From contig NZ_CP009654.1 of the NCBI RefSeq assembly GCF_001880225.1, positions 558,001 to 622,000 on the forward strand: DNA of 64,000 nucleotides, given 5' to 3'. This DNA comes from Francisella frigiditurris (lineage in GTDB: Bacteria > Pseudomonadota > Gammaproteobacteria > Francisellales > Francisellaceae). The position numbers and the translations under genes are program-made. Shown here piece after piece: positions 1 to 9,024 of this stretch (positions are counted from its first letter, which is position 1; the number at the start of each line of letters is the position of its first letter). The notes under the pieces were generated by a model. It was not told the origin of the DNA, searched no databases, and saw nothing but the letters and a program-made list of their open reading frames with translations.

Positions 1-89
1 AAATTAGAGTTAGAGCTAAGGATCGTTTAACTATGGTTAAAATAGGAACTGATAAAGAGCAAAAACAAGAGGGTGTGACTAATGAATAG
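1..89 (+). CDS. nuoJ: NADH-quinone oxidoreductase subunit J, C-terminal end (partial)
   Basis: An open frame enters at base 3 and ends with TAG at 87-89, giving a hydrophilic tail of 28 residues (…[19 protein letters not shown]…). It is assigned to NuoJ mainly from position: it lies directly before nuoK and overlaps the nuoK start by 8 bases, the usual order in bacterial complex I operons. The tail itself carries no diagnostic motif, and the membrane-spanning part lies outside the window. Confidence 0.8.
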   Translation, partial: IRVRAKDRLTMVKIGTDKEQKQEGVTNE

Positions 90-399
90 CATTACAATCC
101 CAGTTACTCATGGATTAATTTTTAGTACAATACTTTTTGTTATAAGTGTTGCTGGAATTATTATAAATAGAAGAAATATTCTAATTCTCTTAATGTCTAT
201 TGAGCTTATGCTTTTAGCTGTAAATACAAATTTTTTGATATTTGCTAATATGCATCAACAGGCTATGGGTGGAGTTTTTGTTTTCTTCATATTGGCGGTG
301 GCAGCAGCTGAAACGGCTATAGGTCTTGCTATTGTGGTAGCAATCTCGCGTAAGAGAAAAACTATTGATTTGAGTAAACTTAATACATTGAAAGGTTAG
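82..399 (+). CDS. nuoK: NADH-quinone oxidoreductase subunit K
   Basis: This is a small membrane subunit of respiratory complex I (NDH-1), part of the proton-translocating arm in the inner membrane. The 105-residue length matches the family. Three hydrophobic segments are visible, and conserved acidic residues sit in the second (…[10 protein letters not shown]…) and third (…[12 protein letters not shown]…) helices, as expected for the proton channel. The ATG overlaps the end of nuoJ and is preceded by an AGAGGG ribosome site. It sits inside the nuoJ-K-L-M-N run, so it is expected to be translationally coupled. Confidence 0.97.
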   Translation: MNSITIPVTHGLIFSTILFVISVAGIIINRRNILILLMSIELMLLAVNTNFLIFANMHQQAMGGVFVFFILAVAAAETAIGLAIVVAISRKRKTIDLSKLNTLKG

Positions 400-406
400 G
401 CAGGCA

Positions 407-2416
407 ATGATGATAAATAATCAAGTAGCAGCTATAATAATTGCAATTATAGTTTTGGCGCCTTTAGTTGGAGCTATTACTGCAGGATTTTTTAGTAAAT
501 CTATAAAAAATGAAGGTGTAAACTTTTTTACAGTAATTCTGTGCTCTATATCTTTTGTATTAAGTGCTGTATTAGCTTATGGTGTTTTCTTCTATGGAGA
601 TGTTTATAGTGCTACATATTATAGTTGGGCTCCTATTTCTAACAAGCTTTCGCTAGATGTTGGCTTTACTGTTAATAGAATAACAGTATATATGATGCTT
701 ATAGTTACATTTGTTTCAACGCTAGTGCATGTTTACTCTATAGGTTATATGAAAGGTGAGAAAGGATATGCTAGATTCTTTTCTTATATTTCGGGCTTTA
801 CTTTTGCGATGTTATGCCTAGTTATGGGAAATAATTTCTTATTATTATTCTTTGGTTGGGAAGGTGTAGGTTTATTCTCTTATTTATTAATAGGTTTTTA
901 TTTTAATAGAGATTCAGCTAATGTGGCTAGTTTACGAGCTTTTTTGGTAAATAGAGTAGGAGATCTTGGGTTCTTACTAGGTATAGGTGCAGTAATACTT
1001 TATACAGGCTCTGTAAACTATGATACTGTTTTTGCAAGTTTATCGAATATAGATAATACACAAGTTGTAGAATTCTTAGGAATATCTTTTAGTCCAGTAA
1101 CATTGATGTGTGTTTTACTTTTTATTGGAGCTATGGGTAAGTCTGCTCAGTTCCCATTACATTCTTGGTTAGAGGGTTCTATGGAGGGTCCTACTCCTAT
1201 TTCAGCTCTTATACATGCCGCTACAATGGTTACAGCTGGTGTGTTTATGGTTGCTAGGCTTTCACCAATGTTTGTGATGTCTGAAGCAGCATTGAGTTTT
1301 GTATTAATAGTAGGTGCTATTACTTGTTTGTTTATGGGGTTGATAGCTATTGTACAAACAGATATTAAAAGAGTTATTGCATACTGTACTCTTTCTCAGC
1401 TTGGCTATATGATGGTTGCTCAAGGAGCTGGCGCTTTTTCTATAGGTATGTTCCATCTTATGACTCATGCTATGTTTAAGGCACTTTTATTCTTAGCTGC
1501 AGGTTCTGTTATAGTTGCTATGCATCATGAGCAAGATATCAGAAGAATGGGAGGTTTAAGAAAATATTTACCTCTTACATATGTTTGTATGTTTATAGGT
1601 GCTTGGGCTTTGGCTGCACTACCTCCTTTTTCTGGATTTTTTTCAAAAGATCTAATAATCGAGGCAGCTGGTAGTACTAAAGTTTTTGGCCATGATTTTG
1701 CGTATGCAATGGTTTTAGCATGCGCTTTTGTAACTTCTTTCTATATATTTAGAATGTTTTTCTTGGTATTCCATGGTAAAGAAAGAATGACTGAAGAAGA
1801 AAAATCTCATATTAAAGAGTCTCCATTATCAATATTAATACCTTTGGTGTTATTAGCTATCCCATCAGCTTTGATCGGTTGGTATTTCTTTGAGCCAGTA
1901 TTATCTCAAGCTAATGGATTATTTGGAGATACAATTAGTTCTTACGCACAGCAAGGGCTTGGTGGTTTAAGTGTTACAGCACATTTAGCTTCTGATGAAG
2001 CTACTGCTACGCCATTAACATTTGTGAAACATTCTGTTCACTCATTGGCTTTTTGGTTGGCTTTTGGAGCATTTATTCTTTCATATGTACTTTATATATG
2101 GCTGCCAAGCGTTCCCGAATTCTTTTCTAAGACAAAATCTGGTGTAGGAATTTTCTATAATATTTTAGTTAAAAAGTACTTTATTGATTTATTGTATGAT
2201 GTGGTTTTTGCAAAGGCATTTTTATTGGTTAGTGCTTTTTTATGGAAAGTCATAGATATCTTTATTATAGATAAGACAATCGTTCATGGGTCTTCAAACT
2301 TAATATACCAAACAGGGGATAGTTTTAGAAAGCTACAAAGAGGATATTTATTTGATTATGCCTTTGTAATGATGGTTGGGGTATTATTATTTATATTATT
2401 GCTAGTAACGGTTTAG
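407..2416 (+). CDS. nuoL: NADH-quinone oxidoreductase subunit L
   Basis: This is the large antiporter-like subunit at the distal end of the complex I membrane arm, thought to pump protons and to carry the long lateral helix. It is 669 residues with many transmembrane helices. The Proton_antipo_M core includes the motifs FFGWEGVGLFSYLLIGF, SMEGPTPISALIHAATMVTAGV and KSAQFPLHSWL, which hold the conserved Glu, Lys and His of the channel. Two consecutive ATGs (407 and 410) are possible starts. It follows nuoK by 7 bases, with an AGG site upstream, and precedes nuoM by 22 bases. Confidence 0.97.
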   Translation: MMINNQVAAIIIAIIVLAPLVGAITAGFFSKSIKNEGVNFFTVILCSISFVLSAVLAYGVFFYGDVYSATYYSWAPISNKLSLDVGFTVNRITVYMMLIVTFVSTLVHVYSIGYMKGEKGYARFFSYISGFTFAMLCLVMGNNFLLLFFGWEGVGLFSYLLIGFYFNRDSANVASLRAFLVNRVGDLGFLLGIGAVILYTGSVNYDTVFASLSNIDNTQVVEFLGISFSPVTLMCVLLFIGAMGKSAQFPLHSWLEGSMEGPTPISALIHAATMVTAGVFMVARLSPMFVMSEAALSFVLIVGAITCLFMGLIAIVQTDIKRVIAYCTLSQLGYMMVAQGAGAFSIGMFHLMTHAMFKALLFLAAGSVIVAMHHEQDIRRMGGLRKYLPLTYVCMFIGAWALAALPPFSGFFSKDLIIEAAGSTKVFGHDFAYAMVLACAFVTSFYIFRMFFLVFHGKERMTEEEKSHIKESPLSILIPLVLLAIPSALIGWYFFEPVLSQANGLFGDTISSYAQQGLGGLSVTAHLASDEATATPLTFVKHSVHSLAFWLAFGAFILSYVLYIWLPSVPEFFSKTKSGVGIFYNILVKKYFIDLLYDVVFAKAFLLVSAFLWKVIDIFIIDKTIVHGSSNLIYQTGDSFRKLQRGYLFDYAFVMMVGVLLFILLLVTV

Positions 2417-2438
2417 CTAATAGAGGGTAAGTTTTATT

Positions 2439-4028
2439 ATGAATATTGGTCAACACTTATTGAGTTTGATTATATGGTTACCGATAGTTGGTGGCTTTAC
2501 AGTGCTCGCAACTAAAACAGAAGAGCTGCATGGTGACGCAGCACGTTGGGTCGCATTAGTATTTAGTGTGATGACTTTATTACTATGTATTCCATTAGTT
2601 ACTGGCTTTGATGTGGGTAGCTACCAAATGCAGTATCAGGAAAGCTATAGATGGTTTACGGGATTTGGTAACCATGATATTTATTATAGTTTAGGGGTTG
2701 ATGGTTTTTCAGTTCTTTTTATAGTTTTAACTTGTTTTGCAACATTAGTTATTGTGTTATCAGCTTGGACATCCATTAAAACTAAAGTCAGACAATATAT
2801 GGCGATCTTTTTGATTACTTGTGGTCTAACTAATGGGGTTTTTTGTGCTAATGACTCAATCCTTTTTTATGTTTTCTGGGAAGCTTTAATTATTCCGACA
2901 ACTCTAGGTATAGGTATTTGGGGCGGTAATAAAAAAGCATATGCGGCTGTTAAATATTTTATATATACATTTTTTGGATCTGTATTTTTATTAGCAGCAA
3001 TATTATATCTACAGTCTCAAGTCGTTCAGCAACCAGCTAGCGCTCTTGTAAACGCAGATACATATTCAATACAAAACTTTATAGCTTGGGCAACTCAAAC
3101 ACAAGGTTTAGATGAGGCTGTTAAGTTTACATTAACAGCGCAGTGGCTAGTGTTTGGAGCATTTTTCTTAGCATTTGCAGTAAAAATTCCTATGTGGCCT
3201 TTCCACTCATGGTTACCAGATGCTCACTCAGAAGCCCCTGCAGGAGGTTCGGTTATACTTGCTGCACTAATGCTTAAGTTAGGAGCTTATGGTTTTTTAA
3301 GATTTGCTATTCCGATGTTGCCAGAAGTTGCATCATCGTTAGAGTATGTACTTATAGCTATGTCTCTTATAGCTATAGTTTATGTAGGAATAGTTGCTGT
3401 TGCTCAAACAGATGTTAAAAGGTTAATAGCATATTCATCTATCTCTCATATGGGACTAGTAACTTTAGGGCTTTTCTCTATATTTTTATTGAAGAACGCT
3501 AGTCCAGAATTAGGTGAAACTCATGCGCAGCTTGCTATACAAGGCGCAGTTTTTCAAATGATAGGCCATGCGTTCTCTTCTGGTGGTATGTTTATTGGGA
3601 TTGGGTATTTATATTTGAGAATGCATACTAGAGAGATATCAGATTTCTCAGGTGTTGCTAAAACAATGCCAATATTTGCTGCATTCTTTATGCTTTTCTG
3701 TATGGCTAACGTCGGTCTTCCAGGAACAAGTGGATTTGTTGGTGAATTTATGATTCTATTAGCAGTTTTTCAATATTCTCCTTTATTTGCATTGATAGCT
3801 GGGTTAACTCTAATAATAGCTCCTGTATATACATTGTGGATGTATAAAAGAGTATTTTTTGGAGAGGTTATTTCTCCTCAGGTTGCAGGGCTAAAAGATT
3901 TAGGCAAGATGGAGTTATTTGTGTTTATATTATTAGCGGCTCCAACATTATTCTTTGGTTTTTATCCTGAGCCAATATTAAAAATATCATCTGCTGCTTC
4001 GGCGCATATTGTTGGTTTATCTCTATAG
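2439..4028 (+). CDS. nuoM: NADH-quinone oxidoreductase subunit M
   Basis: This is the second antiporter-like proton-pumping subunit of complex I in the inner membrane. It is 529 residues with about 14 hydrophobic segments. The core shows FYVFWEALIIPTTLGIGIWGG (conserved channel Glu), KIPMWPFHSWLPDAHSEAP (channel Lys and the HSWLPDAH signature), and QTDVKRLIAYSSISHMG. An AGAGGG ribosome site precedes the ATG. It belongs to the same operon as nuoL and nuoN and shows nothing unusual. Confidence 0.97.
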   Translation: MNIGQHLLSLIIWLPIVGGFTVLATKTEELHGDAARWVALVFSVMTLLLCIPLVTGFDVGSYQMQYQESYRWFTGFGNHDIYYSLGVDGFSVLFIVLTCFATLVIVLSAWTSIKTKVRQYMAIFLITCGLTNGVFCANDSILFYVFWEALIIPTTLGIGIWGGNKKAYAAVKYFIYTFFGSVFLLAAILYLQSQVVQQPASALVNADTYSIQNFIAWATQTQGLDEAVKFTLTAQWLVFGAFFLAFAVKIPMWPFHSWLPDAHSEAPAGGSVILAALMLKLGAYGFLRFAIPMLPEVASSLEYVLIAMSLIAIVYVGIVAVAQTDVKRLIAYSSISHMGLVTLGLFSIFLLKNASPELGETHAQLAIQGAVFQMIGHAFSSGGMFIGIGYLYLRMHTREISDFSGVAKTMPIFAAFFMLFCMANVGLPGTSGFVGEFMILLAVFQYSPLFALIAGLTLIIAPVYTLWMYKRVFFGEVISPQVAGLKDLGKMELFVFILLAAPTLFFGFYPEPILKISSAASAHIVGLSL

Positions 4029-4043
4029 GGTGGTGATTTGATT

Positions 4044-5492
4044 ATGAATTTATCGATCTTTTACGTATTACCAGAAATATTACTAGCAGTAGGTGTTTTG
4101 GTTGTAATGTTTTCTGGGTTATTTTTGCATGGAAAAATAAAAAATATTAATTATATTTTTGCGCAAATATTTATAGCTTTAGCTCTTGTGGCGACTTTTG
4201 CTAAAGATAGTTTCTTACAAGCAGGGGTTACTTTTGAGGGTCAGGTTGTATTTAGTGGATTTGCTTATACTTTGCAGATTGTGATATTAATTTTGGCTCT
4301 TTTTGTTACGCTGTATTCAAGAGAGTATATCAAGGATAGAAAAATCTCAGATGGTGATTTCTATACCTTATTGATGCTATGTATATTAGGAGCAATGGTT
4401 CTAACAGCTGCACATAGTTTAGTTAGCATATACATTGGTTTAGAGCTTTTATCATTACCAATGTATGCGTTAATTGCTATTTATAGAAGCTCTGGAAGAG
4501 GTCTTGAAGCATCAATTAAGTATTTTGTTTTAGGAGCTATTGCTTCAGCGTTATTACTTTTCGGGATGTCATTTGTTTATGGTATCACAGGTCAATTAGA
4601 TGTTACGGATATTGCTAAGGCATTAGCAGCAGGTCACTTTACAGGTATTGAGAGACAGCTTTTATTAGTATGTGTTGTGTTAATGATATCTTCATTTTTA
4701 TTCAAATTGGGAGCATTTCCTTTTCATATGTGGCTTCCAGATGTTTATGAAGGTGCTCCGAATGCTGTGGCTACTATAGTGGCAACTATTCCAAAGATAG
4801 CAGCATTTGCAATGTTAGTTAATATCTTATTTGTAGGCTTTCCTTCACTAAAAGATTCTTGGATATATTTATTTAGGGTAATTGGTATATTGTCGATTTT
4901 CTTTGGTAGCTTAGTGGCCTTATCTCAAACGAATGTAAAAAGATTACTTGGATACTCAACAGTTTCTCAGGTTGGTTTTATACTTTTAGCTATTAGCTTA
5001 CATCCTCAAGAATATGCTTTAGTGACAGCTAGTTTTTATATAATCGTTTATGTTTTTACTGCCTTGGCTATATTTGGAGCTTTAACAGCAATTAGTGTTG
5101 GTGGTTATGAAGTTGAAACATTAAATGATTTAAAAGGATTTAATACTAAGAACTCATGGCTTGCATTTATTATGCTTATAGTGTTGTTTTCTATGGCGGG
5201 TATTCCTCCTTTTGGTGGGTTTATTGCTAAATTATTTCTGATAGTTGGTCTTATAAATAGTGGTGATTACGTTTTAGCATGTTTTGTATTATTCATGGCT
5301 GTAGTTGCTTCATTCTATTATGTGAGAGTTATTAAGGTGATGTATTTTGATGATCCTGAAAATGACACAAAAGTTAAAGCACATAAATCTACACTTGTAG
5401 CTTTAAGTGTTAATGGTTTATTCTTATTGTTATTAGGTATCATGCCTTTAGCATTGCTATCAACTTTAGCTCAAGTTGTTAACGTAATATAA
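4044..5492 (+). CDS. nuoN: NADH-quinone oxidoreductase subunit N
   Basis: This is the third antiporter-like subunit of complex I. The reading frame is open from a TTG at 4038, but ATG 4044 is better placed behind the GGGTGGTG ribosome site, giving 482 residues. Transmembrane helices run throughout. Motifs include FKLGAFPFHMWLPDVYEGAP (channel Lys with the family WLPDVYEGAP), YIGLELLSLPMYALIA and QTNVKRLLGYSTVSQVG. It is the last gene of the nuo operon, since the next gene has its own predicted promoter. Confidence 0.96.
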   Translation: MNLSIFYVLPEILLAVGVLVVMFSGLFLHGKIKNINYIFAQIFIALALVATFAKDSFLQAGVTFEGQVVFSGFAYTLQIVILILALFVTLYSREYIKDRKISDGDFYTLLMLCILGAMVLTAAHSLVSIYIGLELLSLPMYALIAIYRSSGRGLEASIKYFVLGAIASALLLFGMSFVYGITGQLDVTDIAKALAAGHFTGIERQLLLVCVVLMISSFLFKLGAFPFHMWLPDVYEGAPNAVATIVATIPKIAAFAMLVNILFVGFPSLKDSWIYLFRVIGILSIFFGSLVALSQTNVKRLLGYSTVSQVGFILLAISLHPQEYALVTASFYIIVYVFTALAIFGALTAISVGGYEVETLNDLKGFNTKNSWLAFIMLIVLFSMAGIPPFGGFIAKLFLIVGLINSGDYVLACFVLFMAVVASFYYVRVIKVMYFDDPENDTKVKAHKSTLVALSVNGLFLLLLGIMPLALLSTLAQVVNVI

Positions 5493-5513
5493 TTTTCTTT
5501 CTTAATCTTTTAA

Positions 5514-5542
5514 TTGCTAATTCGATTTGTAGTTTTTATACT
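5514..5542 (+). promoter_or_regulatory. Predicted sigma-70 promoter for ubiK-comM-hemE
   Basis: A -35 box TTGCTA (5514-5519) and a -10 box TATACT (5537-5542) are separated by 17 bases. Transcription would start near 5549, inside the inverted repeat at 5543-5570 and about 22 bases before the ubiK ATG. The call rests on box similarity and spacing only. Confidence 0.5.
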
Positions 5543-5570
5543 CTTATAAAACTAAATAAGGTTTTATAAG
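5543..5570. repeat. Perfect 10-bp inverted repeat abutting the ubiK start codon
   Basis: CTTATAAAAC (5543-5552) and GTTTTATAAG (5561-5570) are exact reverse complements around the 8-base spacer TAAATAAG. The right arm ends on the base before the ATG at 5571. The AAGG that would be the ribosome site straddles the spacer and the right arm. The repeat lies just downstream of the -10 box, so it could be a repressor operator at the transcription start. If the RNA starts upstream of it, it could instead be a hairpin occluding the ribosome site. Confidence 0.6.
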
Positions 5571-5765
5571 ATGAAAGATATTTTAAATTCTTTAGAAGAT
5601 ACGATAAAAAACTCTCGTGATAAAATAGTCAAAAAAAGCTTGTCAAAATTAGATGTTGTAAGCAGAGAGGAGTTTGAAATTCAGAAAAAGATACTAGCAA
5701 AGACAAGATTGAAATTAGAAGAGCTAGAGAAAAAAATTGATCAATTATTAATAAAGGATAGTTAA
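5571..5765 (+). CDS. ubiK: BMFP-domain protein, ubiquinone biosynthesis accessory factor UbiK (YqiC family)
   Basis: This 64-residue protein has the two parts of the YqiC/UbiK (BMFP) family: an amphipathic N-terminal helix (residues 1-28) and a C-terminal trimeric coiled coil around LDVVSREEFEIQKKILAKTR and following residues. In Enterobacteria UbiK helps aerobic ubiquinone synthesis together with UbiJ and binds lipids; that role is carried over here by family. It lies 3 bases upstream of comM and 78 bases after nuoN, with its own predicted promoter and a palindrome at the start codon. Confidence 0.88.
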   Translation: MKDILNSLEDTIKNSRDKIVKKSLSKLDVVSREEFEIQKKILAKTRLKLEELEKKIDQLLIKDS

Positions 5766-5768
5766 AAG

Positions 5769-7286
5769 ATGAGTCTTGCTGTCCTAAAAAGTAGAGCGCA
5801 GCTTGGTATAGACTCACCTTCTGTATCTATAGAAGTACATTTATCCAATGGCTTACCAAGTTTATCAATTGTAGGTTTACCAGAAACTGCAGTTAAAGAA
5901 AGTAAAGATAGAGTTAGAAGTGCAATAATAAATTCAGGCTTTAATTTCCCTAATAAGAGAATAACCATAAACCTCGCACCAGCAGATCTGCCTAAAAGTG
6001 GAGGTCGCTTTGATCTTCCAATAGCTTTAGGGATTCTTTATGCTTCAGGACAAGTAGAAATTGCGAGTGATTTATCGATTGATGAATATGAATTTGCTGG
6101 AGAGCTATCTTTAAGTGGTGATCTTAAGAGAATATCTAGTGTTATTCCTATGGCAATTAAAAGCTCTGAAGCTGATAAGAAAATAATATTACCTCGTGAC
6201 AATACAGAAGAGGTTCAGTTGGTTAGCGAAGTTAAAGCTTTTCCTCTAGGTAGTCTAAAAGAGGTGGTTGAGTTTCTCTCTGGGAAAATAAAATTAGCTA
6301 ATTTAGATAAAACTAATAAGTTAGACTTTAGCAATCTATACGAAAATCTAGAGGATGTTAAAGGTCAGTATCAAGCTAAACGAGCTTTAGAAATAGCTGC
6401 TGCTGGAGGTCATAATATTTTATTAATAGGACCGCCTGGTACGGGTAAAACAATGTTGGCTAGTAGACTTAATTCTATTCTTCCAAGCTTAGATAAGAAA
6501 GAAGCTTTATCTTCAGCAATGATTGCTTCTATAAAGGGTGAGACCGATATCGCAGATAGTTTCTATAAGAGGCCTTTTAGACAGCCACATCATACATCAT
6601 CAGCAGTTGCTTTAGTTGGAGGTGGCAGTAATCCAATGCCTGGTGAAATTTCTTTAGCACATAATGGAGTATTGTTTCTCGATGAGCTTCCAGAGTTTGA
6701 TAGAAAGGTTTTGGAGGTTCTAAGAGAGCCTTTGGAAACAGGGACTATAAGTATCTCAAGAGCTAAAAATCAGGTTGAGTATCCAGCTAGGTTTCAGTTG
6801 GTGGCTGCAATGAATCCTTGTCCTTGTGGTTATTTGGGTTCTCAATATAAGCAATGTACAGATACTCAGCAATCGGTTAATAAATACCAGAGTAAACTAT
6901 CAGGACCATTGTTGGATAGAATAGATTTGCATGTTGAAGTGCTTGAGTTGCAAAAGGATGATTTAACAAATCAAAGTTTGCGTGGTGAAAGAAGTGAGCC
7001 TATAAGAGAAAGGGTTGAGATAGCTCGTAACTTACAATTAGTAAGACAAGGCAAAATAAATACTATGCTTACAAGCACAGAAATTGATACTATTTGTAAG
7101 CTAGATGTAGAAAGTAAGAATATTCTAAATAAAGCTATAGATAAATTAGGATTGTCAGCTAGGGGATATTATAAAATATTAAAAGTAGCCAGGACTATAG
7201 CTGATCTAGAAGGAATAGAGCTAATTAATAAAAAGTCTATTCAAGAAGCTATAAGCTATAGAAAGCTAGATAGAGTTATAAATTAA
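5769..7286 (+). CDS. comM: Mg chelatase-like AAA+ ATPase ComM (YifB family)
   Basis: The 505 residues match the ComM/YifB family in length and layout: an N-terminal Lon-protease-like (ChlI) fold (about 1-175), an AAA+ Mg-chelatase domain with Walker A GPPGTGKT at 221-228 and Walker [10 protein letters not shown], and a C-terminal Mg_chelatase_C helical domain. The cysteines of [12 protein letters not shown] are family-typical. In naturally competent bacteria ComM is a hexameric helicase that promotes branch migration during integration of transforming DNA. An AAGGA site at 5755-5759 supports ATG 5769. It is co-directional with ubiK and hemE. Confidence 0.93.
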   Translation: MSLAVLKSRAQLGIDSPSVSIEVHLSNGLPSLSIVGLPETAVKESKDRVRSAIINSGFNFPNKRITINLAPADLPKSGGRFDLPIALGILYASGQVEIASDLSIDEYEFAGELSLSGDLKRISSVIPMAIKSSEADKKIILPRDNTEEVQLVSEVKAFPLGSLKEVVEFLSGKIKLANLDKTNKLDFSNLYENLEDVKGQYQAKRALEIAAAGGHNILLIGPPGTGKTMLASRLNSILPSLDKKEALSSAMIASIKGETDIADSFYKRPFRQPHHTSSAVALVGGGSNPMPGEISLAHNGVLFLDELPEFDRKVLEVLREPLETGTISISRAKNQVEYPARFQLVAAMNPCPCGYLGSQYKQCTDTQQSVNKYQSKLSGPLLDRIDLHVEVLELQKDDLTNQSLRGERSEPIRERVEIARNLQLVRQGKINTMLTSTEIDTICKLDVESKNILNKAIDKLGLSARGYYKILKVARTIADLEGIELINKKSIQEAISYRKLDRVIN

Positions 7287-7297
7287 TAAGGATTTAT

Positions 7298-8335
7298 ATG
7301 AGAAGGTTGTTTTTAGATGCTTTTGGAGAAAAAAAGTTATCTGCTCCACCTGTTTGGATAATGAGACAAGCTGGGAGATACTTGCCAGAATATAGACAGG
7401 TTAGATCAAAATTTGAAGATTTTATGGATATGTGTCGTAATGCAGATGCTTGTTGTGAAGTGGCATTACAACCTCTTAGAAGATATGATCTTGATGCAGC
7501 AATAGTTTTTTCTGACATTTTGACTATACCTGAGGCATTGGGTCTTGATTTAAAATTTGTAAAAGGAGTTGGTCCTATCTTTAATGATGTAATAAAGTCA
7601 GAAGAAGATTTAAGAAACTTTGCATCACTAGATGAGGTAAACCATAAATTGTCGTATGTGTATAATGCTGTGAAAACAACAAAGAAAGCTATAAATGTAC
7701 CACTGATTGGTTTTACAGGGAGTCCGTGGACTTTATCTGCATATATGGTTGAAGGTCAAGGGTCTAAGCAGTTTAATAAGCTTAGAAAGATGATGTATTC
7801 ACAACCTCAATTAATGCATAAGCTATTATCTATACTATCTGAAACAATTGTTCTTTATTTGAAAGAACAAATAAGAGCCGGAGCTGATTCCCTAATGATA
7901 TTTGATACATGGGGAGGAGTTCTTCCTGTGCAACAGTATAAAGAATTTTCTCTTAATTATATGAATAAAATAGCAAATGATGTAAAAAGTGAATTTCCTA
8001 ATATTCCTATAGTTTTTTTCACTAAAGGTGGTGGTATGTTTTTAGAAGAATATGCTAATTCATTATGTGATGGTATAGGGATTGATTGGAATATAACATT
8101 GCCTGAAGCTAGAAATAAGGTGGGGAATAAGTTTGTTCTACAGGGTAATTTTGACCCAGCATTCTTATATGCTAGTGATAAGCAAATTCAAGATACTGTT
8201 AGGCATAATATGGACTTTATAAAGCAGGATGAAAAGAATAATTATATCGTTAACTTAGGTCATGGGATTTATCCTGATGTGGATCCAGAGAAAGTTAAGG
8301 TTATGGTTGATGCGATAAGGCAGAGCACTATTTAG
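7298..8335 (+). CDS. hemE: Uroporphyrinogen decarboxylase
   Basis: HemE removes four carboxyl groups from uroporphyrinogen III to give coproporphyrinogen III in cytoplasmic heme synthesis. At 345 residues it has family length. The N-terminal signature [17 protein letters not shown] holds the substrate-binding arginines; the active-site Asp lies in [15 protein letters not shown] and the second signature is [21 protein letters not shown] lies upstream of the ATG. It follows comM by 11 bases and probably shares its transcript. A tRNA promoter begins shortly after its stop. Confidence 0.97.
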   Translation: MRRLFLDAFGEKKLSAPPVWIMRQAGRYLPEYRQVRSKFEDFMDMCRNADACCEVALQPLRRYDLDAAIVFSDILTIPEALGLDLKFVKGVGPIFNDVIKSEEDLRNFASLDEVNHKLSYVYNAVKTTKKAINVPLIGFTGSPWTLSAYMVEGQGSKQFNKLRKMMYSQPQLMHKLLSILSETIVLYLKEQIRAGADSLMIFDTWGGVLPVQQYKEFSLNYMNKIANDVKSEFPNIPIVFFTKGGGMFLEEYANSLCDGIGIDWNITLPEARNKVGNKFVLQGNFDPAFLYASDKQIQDTVRHNMDFIKQDEKNNYIVNLGHGIYPDVDPEKVKVMVDAIRQSTI

Positions 8336-8352
8336 AAAAAATATAAAAAGCC

Positions 8353-8380
8353 TTGTAAATGTAAAATATACTGTTATTAT
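8353..8380 (+). promoter_or_regulatory. Predicted promoter of the initiator tRNA / rimP operon
   Basis: TTGTAA (8353-8358) and an extended -10 element TGtTATTAT (8372-8380) are spaced by 16 bases. The predicted start is 8386-8388, a few bases before the mature tRNA 5' end at 8393. Stable-RNA genes typically have such strong promoters. Confidence 0.6.
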
Positions 8381-8392
8381 ATTACACATAGA

Positions 8393-8469
<77 letters not shown>

Positions 8470-8487
8470 ATATTAAGACTCATTAAG

Positions 8488-8507
8488 GGCCCTATAAGGG
8501 CCTTTTT
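8488..8507 (+). terminator. Intrinsic terminator between tRNA-fMet and rimP
   Basis: GGCCCT (8488-8493) pairs with AGGGCC (8497-8502) around a 3-base loop, followed directly by TTTTT (8503-8507). It sits 18 bases after the tRNA CCA end. No clear second promoter lies between it and rimP, so it may be leaky or antiterminated, as in the E. coli metY-nusA-infB operon. Confidence 0.85.
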
Positions 8508-8557
8508 GCTATCTGAAGGTATGATTTCATGCTTTTGTTAAGGAGGATTCTTAGAAA

Positions 8558-9007
8558 ATGATTCTAGATAAGCTTTATGAAATAGTTGAGCCAGTTGTTG
8601 ATGACCTTGGCTATATTCTATGGGGAATAGAAGTTGAGGGTAGTGGTAAAACTACTATTCGTATATTTATAGATCATGAAACAGGTGTTTCTGTTGATGA
8701 TTGTCAAACTGTTAGTAAAGAAGTTAGTGCTATTTTTGATGTTGAAGATCCAGTTTCTGGAAGATATGTTTTAGAAGTATCTTCTCCTGGCATGAATCGT
8801 CAGATTTTTAATATAAATCAAGCAGAGGCTTTGATTGGGTTTAATGTAAAGGCAGTAACTTTAGAGCCTGTTAATTCGCAGACTAAATTTAAGGGTGAAT
8901 TAACTAAGGTCGAAGGAAATAATGTTTTTTTGAAGCAAGAGGATGGCCAAGAGCTGGCTTTTGATTTTGATAATTTAAAGAAAATGAGAGTTTCTCCAGT
9001 ATTTTAA
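8558..9007 (+). CDS. rimP: Ribosome maturation factor RimP
   Basis: RimP assists 30S subunit maturation. The 149 residues fit the family, with the N-terminal domain containing [11 protein letters not shown] and [20 protein letters not shown], and a C-terminal SH3-like domain with [12 protein letters not shown] before it. A perfect ribosome site AAGGAGGA (8540-8547) lies upstream of the ATG. It is the first protein gene of the rimP-nusA-infB-rbfA-hisS operon, 88 bases after the initiator tRNA, and is separated from it by an intrinsic terminator. Confidence 0.96.
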   Translation: MILDKLYEIVEPVVDDLGYILWGIEVEGSGKTTIRIFIDHETGVSVDDCQTVSKEVSAIFDVEDPVSGRYVLEVSSPGMNRQIFNINQAEALIGFNVKAVTLEPVNSQTKFKGELTKVEGNNVFLKQEDGQELAFDFDNLKKMRVSPVF

Positions 9008-9024
9008 TTTTTAGAGAGGTTATT

